Source: DATIYF01 sp035517775
GTDB lineage: Bacteria; Acidobacteriota; Terriglobia; Terriglobales; Acidobacteriaceae
NCBI GenBank assembly: GCA_035517775.1
Contig: DATIYF010000114.1
Coordinates: forward strand, 1 to 23,816
DNA length: 23,816 nucleotides
Direction of reading: 5' to 3'
The number at the start of each line of letters is the position of its first letter. The stretch's first letter is position 1. Both the position numbers and the translations under genes were made by a program. Shown piece by piece: positions 1 through 9,755 of this stretch. The notes beneath the pieces are model-generated. The model had not been told where the DNA came from and ran no database searches. It saw only the letters and a list, made by a program, of their open reading frames with translations.

Positions 1-50
1 CCTTCGTGGTTGATTGCCTTGCCAACGACATCGGATCTTTATCCACCTGC

Positions 51-56
51 TAAAAT
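51..56 (+). promoter_or_regulatory. Possible -10 box (TAAAAT) placing the TSS at the GTG start
   Basis: TAAAAT matches the TATAAT consensus at five of six positions and ends five bases before the GTG of the first gene. A start site about six or seven bases downstream would coincide with the start codon. No good -35 element lies at 16-18 bases; TTGCCA at 19-24 is too far away. Confidence 0.3.
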
Positions 57-61
57 AACCC

Positions 62-805
62 GTGCTCCGAAGCGCCTTCGCATTGGCCCTTGTCTCGACT
101 CTCGCGCCTCTCGCGCTCGCCCAGCAGCAGCCCACCCAGCCACAGGTAAAAGTCAATGTGCTCAACGTGTGCAACCCTTCGCCGGCAGAGCAGAAAGAAA
201 TCGCCTCCGCCCTGGCCCGCGTTCCCCAGGAGCCGCTTTTCGGAATTGATTTCGAGGTGGACCGGGGCCGCTCGGTGCTCGAATCCCCGCCCGGATTTCT
301 TCAGTCCGGCGCGCACGCCCAGGCCTCTTCTGATTCCGCCACCGCCGACTGGGTGCGCATTCGCCGCGACTTCGCCGTGCAGGCGCTTTTCGCCAGCGTG
401 CAGTACTCTTTCAGCGAAGATGCCGAAAACATGAACGAGGTGCTGGTTTTCCGGGTGCGCGAGCCTAAGGATCTGATGGAGCTTTCGATTGAAGACAGCG
501 CCTCTGCCGTGACCACCCCGGCTGCCATGCTGGCCACCGATACGCCGGCCACCCACATCAAGCTGGAGCGTTTTGGAAAGTCTTCTGTCGTGCTGGCGCG
601 CTGCCCTGGCTCGCCGCAGGGGCCGGCCCCTGACCAGAGCGCCTACGAGCCGCTGTTTCACAGCGCGACCACGGTGGTCGCCCGCTATCGCCGCCTGCTG
701 GGCGTTCCCGAGATTGTTCCTGAAGATTTGGCGCGAGTGAAGGGCTCGGCCGGGCCAAAGCGGCCGGCGGCGAAGTCAAAACCTCCGGCCCGTGGCAAAC
801 GGTGA
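62..805 (+). CDS. Secreted protein of unknown function
   Basis: This 247-residue protein has a clear Sec signal peptide: a hydrophobic stretch at about residues 5-19 ends in ALA before a QQQP linker, so it should be exported. The rest is soluble, with no membrane segment, and ends in a Lys/Arg/Pro/Ala-rich tail (about residues 228-247). Two cysteines lie in the mature part, at about residues 37 and 197. I do not recognise a named domain; it looks like one of the lineage-restricted exported proteins common in Acidobacteria. The GTG start is nearly forced, because an in-frame TAA at 56-58 lies one codon upstream. No Shine-Dalgarno sequence is visible, but a TAAAAT box lies at 51-56, so the transcript may be leaderless. 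The next gene starts 124 bases downstream on the same strand. Confidence 0.75.
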   Translation: MLRSAFALALVSTLAPLALAQQQPTQPQVKVNVLNVCNPSPAEQKEIASALARVPQEPLFGIDFEVDRGRSVLESPPGFLQSGAHAQASSDSATADWVRIRRDFAVQALFASVQYSFSEDAENMNEVLVFRVREPKDLMELSIEDSASAVTTPAAMLATDTPATHIKLERFGKSSVVLARCPGSPQGPAPDQSAYEPLFHSATTVVARYRRLLGVPEIVPEDLARVKGSAGPKRPAAKSKPPARGKR

Positions 806-929
806 AGGGCTAAAAGCTAAGAGCTAAGCGCTGGAAGCTTAAGAGCCTGCCGTGCCCATGAATCCAAATCGGCAATGAACAATCTAAAATCTGCCGTCTA
901 GAATTGGCAATTGCACTTCGGCGCTCACT
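806..929. repeat. Intergenic stretch with short degenerate gctaa repeats
   Basis: Bases 810-840 hold imperfect copies of a 'gctaag/agctaa' unit, including a short inverted pair (taagc at about 825-829, gctta at about 837-841). A related 'gcctaagcgctaag' string occurs at about 6750-6763. The rest of the gap leads into trxB and shows no Shine-Dalgarno sequence and no clear promoter. Confidence 0.35.
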
Positions 930-1862
930 ATGGATACGGTTCGCAACGTCGTCATTATCGGCTCGGGCTGCTCCGGCCACACCGCCGCGCTCTACACCGC
1001 GCGCGCCAATCTGAAACCCCTGGTGCTCGAAGGCCATGAGCCTGGCGGCCAGCTCTCGCTCACCACCCTGGTGGAAAACTTTCCCGGCTTCCCCAACGGC
1101 ATTCAGGGCCCCGAACTGATCGAGAACATGCGCATGCAGGCCGCCCGCTTTGGGGCGCAGTATCAGCTCGGCCATCTGGTTGAGGCCGACCTCAGCAAGC
1201 GCCCATTTGCCCTCAAGGTGGAGCGCGAAACCATTCACACCCGCACCCTCATCATTGCCAGCGGCGCCTCCGCCCGCTGGCTGGGGCTCCCCAGCGAACA
1301 GGCCCTGATCGGCCACGGCGTTTCTTCCTGCGCCACCTGCGACGGCTTCTTTTTCTCCGGTAAAGAGATCGCCGTCATCGGCGGCGGCGACTCCGCCATG
1401 GAAGAGGCCCTCTTCCTTACCCGCTTCGCCACCAAGGTCACGCTCATTCACCGCCGCAACGAATTCCGCGCCTCCAAAATCATGCTGGAGCGCGCCCGCG
1501 CCCACGACAAAATTCACTTCCTTACGGATACCGTGGTGGACGACATCTACGACGTCCACAAAAAAGAAGTCACCGGCCTCAAGCTGCGCAACCTGCGTAC
1601 CGGCGAGACCTGGGAGCTTCCCGCCAGCGCCATGTTTCTCGGCATCGGCCATATCCCCAACGCCCGCATGTTCGAAGGCCAGCTCGATATGGACCCCGAG
1701 GGGTATCTCGTCACCAGCAGCTACGTGCACACCCGCGTCCCCGGCGTTTACGCCTGCGGCGACGTACAGGACCGCCGCTACCGCCAGGCCATCACCGCCG
1801 CCGGCACCGGCTGCATGGCCGCGCTCGAAGTGGAAAAATTTCTGGAAGCGGAAGGCAAGTGA
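930..1862 (+). CDS. trxB: Thioredoxin reductase (NADPH, FAD-dependent)
   Basis: The 310-residue length is typical of low-molecular-weight thioredoxin reductases, which pass electrons from NADPH through FAD and a CxxC pair to thioredoxin in the cytoplasm. The protein shows an N-terminal FAD dinucleotide fold (GSGCSG, residues 11-16), the EPGGQL flavin motif (37-42), the redox-active CATC (134-137), the NADPH-binding GGGDSA (151-156) with downstream HRR (174-176), and the C-terminal FAD contact YACGD. The glycine motif carries Cys14 where most family members have Pro or Ala. No thioredoxin gene lies nearby. The start is the first ATG of the frame; no Shine-Dalgarno sequence is visible before it. 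A GC-rich inverted repeat lies just after the stop codon. Confidence 0.93.
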   Translation: MDTVRNVVIIGSGCSGHTAALYTARANLKPLVLEGHEPGGQLSLTTLVENFPGFPNGIQGPELIENMRMQAARFGAQYQLGHLVEADLSKRPFALKVERETIHTRTLIIASGASARWLGLPSEQALIGHGVSSCATCDGFFFSGKEIAVIGGGDSAMEEALFLTRFATKVTLIHRRNEFRASKIMLERARAHDKIHFLTDTVVDDIYDVHKKEVTGLKLRNLRTGETWELPASAMFLGIGHIPNARMFEGQLDMDPEGYLVTSSYVHTRVPGVYACGDVQDRRYRQAITAAGTGCMAALEVEKFLEAEGK

Positions 1863-1870
1863 TGCTCATG

Positions 1871-1884
1871 GGGCGCGTGCGCCC
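1871..1884 (+). terminator. Weak GC-rich inverted repeat after trxB
   Basis: GGGCGC and GCGCCC face each other across two bases, in practice a 5-bp stem with a four-base loop, nine bases after the trxB stop. No T-run follows, so intrinsic termination is uncertain. Confidence 0.25.
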
Positions 1885-1925
1885 TCGCCCGCGCAAGACG
1901 GTTTGCCCCCCATTTCCTTTCGCTC

Positions 1926-2037
1926 GTCCCGCACTCCGTTTGTCTCTGCCAATTCCTCAACTCTGTCATCCCGAGCGAGGCAGGATCGTTCGCTCGCGAA
2001 CGACCATGCGCAGTCGAGGGACCTGCTGTTCGCCGGA
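1926..2037 (+). repeat. 112-bp intergenic direct repeat, copy 1
   Basis: This copy matches 2060-2171 base for base apart from about four substitutions, with an offset of 134. It contains 'gtcatcccgagcga', a repeat core I associate with acidobacterial intergenic regions, an inner inverted repeat (CGTTCG-CTCG-CGAACG, about 1987-2002) and the tail 'gtcgagggacctgctg'. No transposase is present, so it is a non-autonomous intergenic element of unknown origin. Confidence 0.85.
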
Positions 2038-2059
2038 TGATGCACGCATTACAAGTACC

Positions 2060-2171
2060 GTCCCGCACCCCGTTTGTCTCTGCCAATTCCTCAACTCTGT
2101 CATCCCGAGCGAAGCGGGATCGTTCGCTCGCGAACGACCATGCGCAGTCGAGGGACCTGCTGTTCGCCGGA
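2060..2171 (+). repeat. 112-bp intergenic direct repeat, copy 2
   Basis: Second copy of the element at 1926-2037, same orientation, separated from it by 22 bases. It keeps the inner CGTTCG/CGAACG hairpin at about 2121-2136. The spacer between copies (2038-2059) is unrelated to the repeat. Confidence 0.85.
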
Positions 2172-2402
2172 GATCACCACCGGGCGGAGGAGGAATTCTG
2201 TGAACGGCTTTCGAGTCGTGGGGAAAACGCCTGGGCTGCCGGATTAGCCCTTCTATTCCCACTTTGGGAAAACCTTGTCAAGGGGTCAAAATCGTCAAAT
2301 TCCCTCTAAGCACATGACCGGCAGGGAAATATATTGTCGGCCATAATGTCCCATTTGGACCCACCAAACTGCTATTCTGAAAATATAGAGACGAATTCTC
2401 AG

Positions 2403-2427
2403 ACGCGGCCTTCCCGGCCGCGTTTTT
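2403..2427 (+). terminator. Rho-independent terminator-like hairpin upstream of the endonuclease gene
   Basis: A perfect 8-bp GC-rich stem (ACGCGGCC at 2403-2410, GGCCGCGT at 2416-2423) with loop TTCCC is followed by a run of five T. It sits 20 bases before the ATG at 2448. No gene ends just upstream, so it could terminate a small RNA, act as an attenuator for the downstream gene, or terminate read-through from trxB. Confidence 0.7.
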
Positions 2428-2447
2428 CATTTTCGGGGCAAATTTCA

Positions 2448-2936
2448 ATGAGCACAGAAGGTAAGGACTCCAAAAAGCACGCCAAACTGCGCGGTGAATG
2501 GGCGGAGCTGCGTTTCATGACCGCTGCCGCTGAGCACGGTTTGCGCGTCATCAAACCCTGGGGCGATAGCAGCCGCTACGACTTCGCCGTGGAAATCGGC
2601 GGCCGCTTTCTGCGCGTGCAGGTGAAGTGCACCAGCTATAAACAGCGGAACAATTACGTTTGCAATTTAATCCGCTATGGACAAAAGCCCTATAAAGAAG
2701 GGGACCTCGACTTCTTCGGCATCTACGTCATCCCGATTGACGCCTGGTACATCATTCCCTTCCATGCGGTCTCCAATCTGAAAGCTGCCGTCAGTTTGTC
2801 GCCGCATAACTCGCTCTCCAAGCTCGCGCCCTACCGCGAGGCCTGGCATCTGCTGTGCGCTGAGGAGCATAACGCAAGCGGGGAAACTGGACGAAGCGCA
2901 GCCCCAGGCGAGTCTGAGCCGGAAGCTGAGGGCTGA
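2448..2936 (+). CDS. PD-(D/E)XK endonuclease-family protein (group I intron-associated type)
   Basis: The 162-residue protein resembles the PDDEXK_5 family (PF11645), which includes the homing endonuclease I-Ssp6803I of a cyanobacterial tRNA group I intron. Visible features are the N-terminal Glu of helix 1 in RGEWAELRF (Glu20), Asp45 in SSRYDFAVEI, and the QVK triad (58-60) after a GGRFLRV strand, giving a D-x12-QxK nuclease core. The C-terminal part (FFGIYVIPIDAWYIIPF) fits the family's later strands, and a charged tail follows. I chose ATG 2448 over TTG 2334, which would place a terminator-like hairpin inside the coding region. It converges on gyrA with a five-base gap. No group I intron is evident nearby, so it is free-standing; its target is unknown. 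Confidence 0.75.
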   Translation: MSTEGKDSKKHAKLRGEWAELRFMTAAAEHGLRVIKPWGDSSRYDFAVEIGGRFLRVQVKCTSYKQRNNYVCNLIRYGQKPYKEGDLDFFGIYVIPIDAWYIIPFHAVSNLKAAVSLSPHNSLSKLAPYREAWHLLCAEEHNASGETGRSAAPGESEPEAEG

Positions 2937-2941
2937 ACGTG

Positions 2942-5605
<2,664 letters not shown>

Positions 5606-6118
5606 AAATTGAATTCTCGGGGATAGTGATCCCTGGCGTGACTGGGGATGACGGGTGCGGGCTCAGGCACCCGACAAACGCCGTCGGTTCAGGATTCAGT
5701 TTCTTATACACGGTGACCGCGCTTAGACTGTGCTAAATACATGATATAGAACAGGTTATGCAGGGATTGGAGCTGCCTGAATTATATCACGGGAAGGCGA
5801 CGGCAGAGTCTGACGACCGAAGTTCTCCGGAGCTCGGGGAAGCGCGGCTTTCGGCCGAGGCTGCGAGGCAGTTGAGGGGTTCGCTGGCAGCATGACTCCG
5901 AGCTCGACAAGTGCCGCAAGATGAAGGTCTTGACAAGGCCTCGGCAGGTGAGTGTAGGCTGGCTGCACTTGGGGTGCTTGAAGTTTCCTTTCTCAGTACG
6001 GCCGAACCCTGTCTAAGTCCGCGTGAAACGTTTGGAGCGGCGGAACAACTACCCCTACTAGTGTCGCTGGTAGCCATTGGCGATTGTTGTATTGCGTGAT
6101 TCCATGTGGGAGGCCGGC
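5606..6118. other. 513-base gene-free region upstream of gyrA and a lipoprotein gene
   Basis: This divergent region should hold the gyrA promoter (minus strand) and the promoter of the lipoprotein gene (plus strand). Around 5690-5780 it is AT-richer than the surroundings. Short open frames on both strands (for example 5787-6149 minus) lack domains or plausible starts and look non-coding. I see no tRNA-like or riboswitch-like structure. Confidence 0.5.
5652..5673 (-). promoter_or_regulatory. Hairpin in the gyrA upstream region
   Basis: A perfect 7-bp inverted repeat (CGGGTGC at 5652-5658, GCACCCG at 5667-5673) with an eight-base loop lies about 47 bases before the gyrA start. A TATAAG-like -10 box on the minus strand (5703-5708) lies further upstream, so the hairpin could be in the transcript leader. 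No -35 partner is convincing. Confidence 0.35.
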
Positions 6119-6724
6119 ATGCGCAAAAGACTACGCGAGCTAAGTTCACTCAGGCCGGGCATTGCCTGGCGGCTATGTTTTCCGGTTGCGATGGGCATGC
6201 TCTTTGCCGCATGTGGCGGTGGCATGGATACGCCTGCGCGTCATTTGATTTCCCTGACGGTAGATCCCGCCGATGCCGAGGCAGTCGCGCCAAGCGGCAC
6301 CGCGCCGTTCGATGCTATTGGCACCTTTGATCGAGAACCGAAAACGGTAGCGAGCCTGACAGCGCAGTGGACCTCCTCCGACACGGCGGTGGCGAGCATT
6401 GATTCCACCGGGCTGGTAACCTGCCAGATGATAGGCGGTCCCGTTACTCTTACCGCCACAGTGGCGAGTGACGGAAAGACATTCACCGCTACGGGCACGA
6501 TTACGTGCACCGCCGCGCCGCCGCCACCCACGGGCACGGGGAATTGTGTGTACATTTGCCCGAGCACACGTTGCGGAGAACTGACCGGATACTGTGCGGG
6601 AGAGCGGGACGGGGCTTGTCACCTGACATTTTCTTCGGCTTGCCCGGTTGGGAAGCCTGCCACAGCAAGCGGGCAAAACTCGTGCGCGGAAGCGGTTGAC
6701 GTGGGTCGAAGCTGCACTCCGTAG
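6119..6724 (+). CDS. Putative lipoprotein with Ig-like (BIG2) domain and Cys-rich tail
   Basis: The 201-residue product starts with a basic n-region and a hydrophobic segment ending in MLFAAC (Cys32), a near-lipobox, so it is probably a lipoprotein; Phe at -3 is not ideal. Residues about 42-120 read as one bacterial Ig-like group 2 domain, with the usual pattern 'ISLTVDPA...W.SSD..VASIDSTGLVT', found in surface and adhesion proteins. After a Pro-rich linker (APPPPTGTG) comes a segment of about 60 residues with nine cysteines, perhaps a small disulfide-stabilised domain that I do not recognise. ATG 6119 is chosen because GGGAGG lies five bases upstream; an ATG at 6104 and a TTG at 6077 are alternatives. 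It appears to be a single-gene unit. Confidence 0.7.
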   Translation: MRKRLRELSSLRPGIAWRLCFPVAMGMLFAACGGGMDTPARHLISLTVDPADAEAVAPSGTAPFDAIGTFDREPKTVASLTAQWTSSDTAVASIDSTGLVTCQMIGGPVTLTATVASDGKTFTATGTITCTAAPPPPTGTGNCVYICPSTRCGELTGYCAGERDGACHLTFSSACPVGKPATASGQNSCAEAVDVGRSCTP

Positions 6725-6855
6725 CGGGGAGAAGGGTGGAGGGATCGAGCCTAAGCGCTAAGAAGCCCTGGGCATGGGGCTGGGTCCTGGTCCCGCTTCC
6801 ATCGTAACGCCGATATTGCGGGTGGGGCTGGGTCCCATATTTCGACCAGGGCTCT

Positions 6856-7536
6856 TCAGGGGCGGGTTACGACTTCGTTGGGTGAAGTGGGGAGCACGAA
6901 CTTCACCCCGTGCTGCTGATTGGCTTTGATGGTGGCGGGGAGGTTGAGGGAAGAAATCTGTATTTTCTTCTGCCAATAGCCGTCCGTCCAATAATCGCCG
7001 CTCACGAAGATGGTGCCATCCATGATGGTGTATTGGTCCACATCCATATGATGGCCATCGCGGTAAATGAGCTCAACCGGGCGGAGGCTGGCGGGTGCGA
7101 GCTTTTCCGGGGCAGAGTGGTGCACAGTGGCCGAAGGTTTGGGAGGCGTGGATTTGGCATACTCGGCCTCGGCGGGAAAACCGCGCTGGGCCGCGTCATC
7201 GCCCTGGAAGCGAACGTAATGGCCGTCCTGCAGCTCGATGAGCAGAGGCTCGGCCAGCTTTGCCGGCGCGGATAGCTCATTGGCGGGCGGCTGCACCACG
7301 ACCACTTGCGGAGAAGATTCGACTGGCTGGGGAGAAGTGTAGTCGCCATACCATAAGGGCGTGCCCAGCCAGACGCCGGCACCGTGATGGCCGCGAAAGC
7401 TGACCGAGCCCCGAGCAGCCGAGGTGAAGGCGACCGGGCCACGCACGAAGGGCAAGGCCATGGAGGGTCCGCGCACTTGCGCTGCCGCCACCGGCAGTAA
7501 GGCAGCGAACAGCACAGCGGCGGTTGCTTTCAGCAT
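6856..7536 (-). CDS. Secreted protein, paralog of the upstream gene (downstream partner)
   Basis: This 226-residue protein begins with a signal peptide (MLKATAAVLFAALLPVAAAQ). Its C-terminal half shares a pattern with the C-terminus of the gene just upstream: a strand like 'VELIYRDGHHMDVDQYTI', then a helix-like 'LNLPATIKANQQHGVKFVLP'. The DGH strand appears twice (LIELQDGHYVRF and VELIYRDGHHMDV), suggesting an internal duplication, perhaps two small beta units. The middle is low-complexity. It starts three bases after the stop of the upstream gene, so the two are almost certainly co-transcribed. The family is one I associate with Acidobacteria; its function is unknown. Export suggests an envelope or extracellular role. 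Confidence 0.7.
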   Translation of the reverse strand: MLKATAAVLFAALLPVAAAQVRGPSMALPFVRGPVAFTSAARGSVSFRGHHGAGVWLGTPLWYGDYTSPQPVESSPQVVVVQPPANELSAPAKLAEPLLIELQDGHYVRFQGDDAAQRGFPAEAEYAKSTPPKPSATVHHSAPEKLAPASLRPVELIYRDGHHMDVDQYTIMDGTIFVSGDYWTDGYWQKKIQISSLNLPATIKANQQHGVKFVLPTSPNEVVTRP

Positions 7537-7539
7537 CGG

Positions 7540-8316
7540 TTAATCCTTGTTCGCCGGCAGTTCGAAATCAATACCGCGTTCGTCGTTGGCTTTGGCAGTG
7601 GCGGCCAAATCAAGATCGGCGAGAGCGATCTTGTGACGCCGCTCAGGGGTCAGGTCGTAAAGTTCGGAGCCCACAATGGCATAGTTCTGCACTTCGAGCT
7701 GGCGACCATCTTTGAAGACTAAGAGGGTCATGGGCTGGTTTTCCGCCGGGGGCGGAGCAGGCGCGGGTTCTGCCGCTGGCTGAGAATTGCTCGCGTAGTC
7801 ATTTGCTTGCGGCTCCTCTGCACGGGCAGGGGTTCCCGGACCGCGGCGGTCAAAGATGGTCGGGCCGCCGCGATACTCATCTTCAGCCGGCTCAGACGTG
7901 ACTACCTGTTCTTCGGGCTGCTGCACGTCTTCCCCGTAGGGAAGAACGTAAACCGGCACCGCGACCGGATAAGCCGCCCCATAGCCCCCATACCCGTAAC
8001 CGTAACTGTAGGGGCGGTGATGGCCGATGCGCGGCGGGTTAGGGTTCAGGGGAAATAACGGGTTCATGCAGCAGTTGGGAGTGCGGAAGAACTGGCCGTG
8101 CGGTGTGTATCCCTGGGGACCGAGCGAGGTTAGGCTGGCGCGCACGCCGGGATTGTAGTGGCCGCCGAAATTGATAGAAGTTACCGAGGCCGGCGTGCCA
8201 TGAATTTGCGCCTGGGCCGGTGGATCATACGCCATCAGCGCCGCCACCAAGGCAAAAGCCGCAACAGGGGCCGAAAGCCACCGCATATGGGCATCATACT
8301 CCTGTTTTTTGCTCAT
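7540..8316 (-). CDS. Secreted Gly/Tyr/Pro-rich protein, first gene of a paralog pair
   Basis: The 258-residue protein has a signal peptide at about residues 11-36 (ending AQAQ), a Gly/Tyr-rich segment (YSYGYGYGGYGAAYP, about 103-117), a Pro/Ala/Glu-rich linker, and a compact C-terminal module of about 60 residues (LLVFKDGRQLEVQNYAIVG ... LADLDLAATAKANDERGIDF). That module recurs in the gene three bases downstream. An adjacent Cys pair (NCCMN) lies in the N-terminal part. The function is unknown. An alternative start at Met11 (8286) would give a more conventional signal peptide; an AGGAG lies 12 bases before it. The 126-base gap upstream probably holds the promoter of the two-gene unit. Confidence 0.7.
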   Translation of the reverse strand: MSKKQEYDAHMRWLSAPVAAFALVAALMAYDPPAQAQIHGTPASVTSINFGGHYNPGVRASLTSLGPQGYTPHGQFFRTPNCCMNPLFPLNPNPPRIGHHRPYSYGYGYGGYGAAYPVAVPVYVLPYGEDVQQPEEQVVTSEPAEDEYRGGPTIFDRRGPGTPARAEEPQANDYASNSQPAAEPAPAPPPAENQPMTLLVFKDGRQLEVQNYAIVGSELYDLTPERRHKIALADLDLAATAKANDERGIDFELPANKD

Positions 8317-8442
8317 GGCTCACTTCCCTTCTCCGTGAAGGCATATCTATTAGAACCGCCGGAGGCAAGGCAGGTTGCGGGAAACTTAGGAGCTTCGCGG
8401 CGGGGCTAAGGGGTTGACCCCAAGTGAGTTATCCGCGACTGA

Positions 8443-9729
8443 CTAGGCCGAAAGACCGTGCATGCGGGCGAGGGCGGCGAGCTGCCAGAGGTTCCAAAGC
8501 GCCTGGGCGATGAGCAGACCCCACACGCAGGCGCCGACAAGGGAGCGCTGAGGGGTTTCCAGCAGGTCGGCGCAGATGCCGGCGACGAAGACCATGAGAA
8601 AAGGCACCGCGAGAAAGGCAAAGCCCATCCCCGGGTGATGCGGCGTACCGACGGCCAGCAGAACGAAGAGAGCGGCAACCAGCAGGGGAGCATGGGTGCC
8701 GAAATAGCGTGCCCGCGGCCAGGCGAGATAAACCCCCAGCGCAGCCGGAATTGCCAGAACGAGAGCGGGCCCGGCGGCCGCCAGTGGCTCCACGATCTGC
8801 CGATAGGCAGCGGGCATGAGGAACGCGGGCCAGACGATGCCGAAAAATGTGGCGTGGCGCACTCCCTGCCAGAAGGCTGCGAGATGAAGGGAGTATGAAG
8901 CGCAGAGGATAAGCAAGGCCAGGCCACAGGCCGCCGCCCAGATGACGGTGGCTGCGCCCCGGCGGGTGGGAGCGAGATAAAGCATGAAGGCGAGGGCGAG
9001 CGGAACGATGACGATGAGTGAAAAGAGCGAGCCCACGGCCAGCGCCAGCGAAAGGCCCAGAAGAAAAATGCGGCGCCAGTTCCAGAGTACGACCTCCCGC
9101 GGAGCGTACAGGGTGTGGGCCACGGCGATGGCGGTAAAAATGGCACCGAACGTACCCCAGGCTGCGCCGATTTCCGGCTGCGTGGCCCAGAGCGCGCTGG
9201 AGCGAATGACTGCGGGGGAGAAACAGTAGAGGGTGAGCGCGATATAGCCACCCGCATTGCCATAGAGCCGGCGCGCAACATACCAGAGCGACGCGCCCAG
9301 CAGCACGCCGAAAATGAGGAAAGGCGCGCGCGCCAGCCAGCCCCAGTAAATCATGGACTCAACCCGCAGGGGCCCGGGCCAGAACAGCAGAGGCAGAGAG
9401 GCGGTCAAATACCAGAGCGGAGAATGATGGGGATCGTAGCCGTCGCTTGCGGAGAGCTCCCAGAGTGGCGCCGGGGCGAGCGCCACTGGATTTTGCCTGG
9501 ACAAGGCGTGGGGTTGACCGGCGATTCCCAGGCCATGCCATTGGCGCAACCCTTGTTCAAGGCGCGCCAAATCGGCGGGATCTGGCACTCCCGAGCCCAG
9601 GCTGCGATCCACCAGCCAGACGCATTGCGCCAGGAACACCAGCAGCAGCGCTCCCGCGAGGAATTGCGGGTGGCCGAAGCGTTCGCGGGTGAAAAACTGA
9701 CCCATGGTGAGAGGCGAGTGTTTTACCAT
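8443..9729 (-). CDS. Polytopic membrane protein, possibly a GT-C type glycosyltransferase
   Basis: The protein of about 428 residues has many hydrophobic segments (roughly ten), starting with FLAGALLLVFLAQCVWLV. The first periplasmic-like loop carries DGYDPHHSPLWYLTA, resembling the 'HPPLYY' region of GT-C (family 39/PMT-like) glycosyltransferases that use polyprenyl-phosphate sugars; this assignment is tentative. The longer frame starting at 9963 adds 78 residues of low plausibility that lie opposite the CPBP gene, so I start at ATG 9729; ATG 9705 is also possible. Neither has a good Shine-Dalgarno sequence. With start 9729 the divergent CPBP start is only 26 bases away. Confidence 0.6.
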   Translation of the reverse strand: MVKHSPLTMGQFFTRERFGHPQFLAGALLLVFLAQCVWLVDRSLGSGVPDPADLARLEQGLRQWHGLGIAGQPHALSRQNPVALAPAPLWELSASDGYDPHHSPLWYLTASLPLLFWPGPLRVESMIYWGWLARAPFLIFGVLLGASLWYVARRLYGNAGGYIALTLYCFSPAVIRSSALWATQPEIGAAWGTFGAIFTAIAVAHTLYAPREVVLWNWRRIFLLGLSLALAVGSLFSLIVIVPLALAFMLYLAPTRRGAATVIWAAACGLALLILCASYSLHLAAFWQGVRHATFFGIVWPAFLMPAAYRQIVEPLAAAGPALVLAIPAALGVYLAWPRARYFGTHAPLLVAALFVLLAVGTPHHPGMGFAFLAVPFLMVFVAGICADLLETPQRSLVGACVWGLLIAQALWNLWQLAALARMHGLSA

Positions 9730-9755
9730 GTCTGGGGCGGTTCGGGAAAACCACT

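Larger units (their letters stand above)
1863..2447. other. 585-base gene-free region with repeats and palindromes
   Basis: No convincing gene lies between trxB and the endonuclease gene. The region contains a pair of 112-bp direct repeats (1926-2037 and 2060-2171), a TTCCCA/TGGGAA inverted repeat (2256-2270), a short odd palindrome CCTTG-T-CAAGG (2273-2283), an AT-richer stretch (2320-2400) that could hold a promoter, and a terminator-like hairpin (2403-2427). Short open frames here fall within the repeat and have no plausible protein features. Confidence 0.6.

Noticed and set aside
810..1730. 306-residue minus-strand open frame opposite trxB
   Set aside because: Antisense of a complete thioredoxin reductase; the translation has no domain features.
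1863..2333. Possible CRISPR array
   Set aside because: There are only two copies of a 112-bp unit with one 22-base spacer and no cas genes, which is not CRISPR architecture.
2334..2447. TTG-initiated extension of the endonuclease gene
   Set aside because: It would run through a terminator hairpin and add residues with no family similarity; ATG 2448 starts just before the conserved region.
5787..6149. 120-residue minus-strand frame in the gyrA upstream region
   Set aside because: Ser/Ala/Arg-rich, no domain, no ribosome site, and it overlaps the start of the lipoprotein gene.
8406..9281. 291-residue minus-strand frame overlapping the membrane-protein gene
   Set aside because: Ser/Pro/Arg-rich out-of-frame shadow of the polytopic membrane protein.
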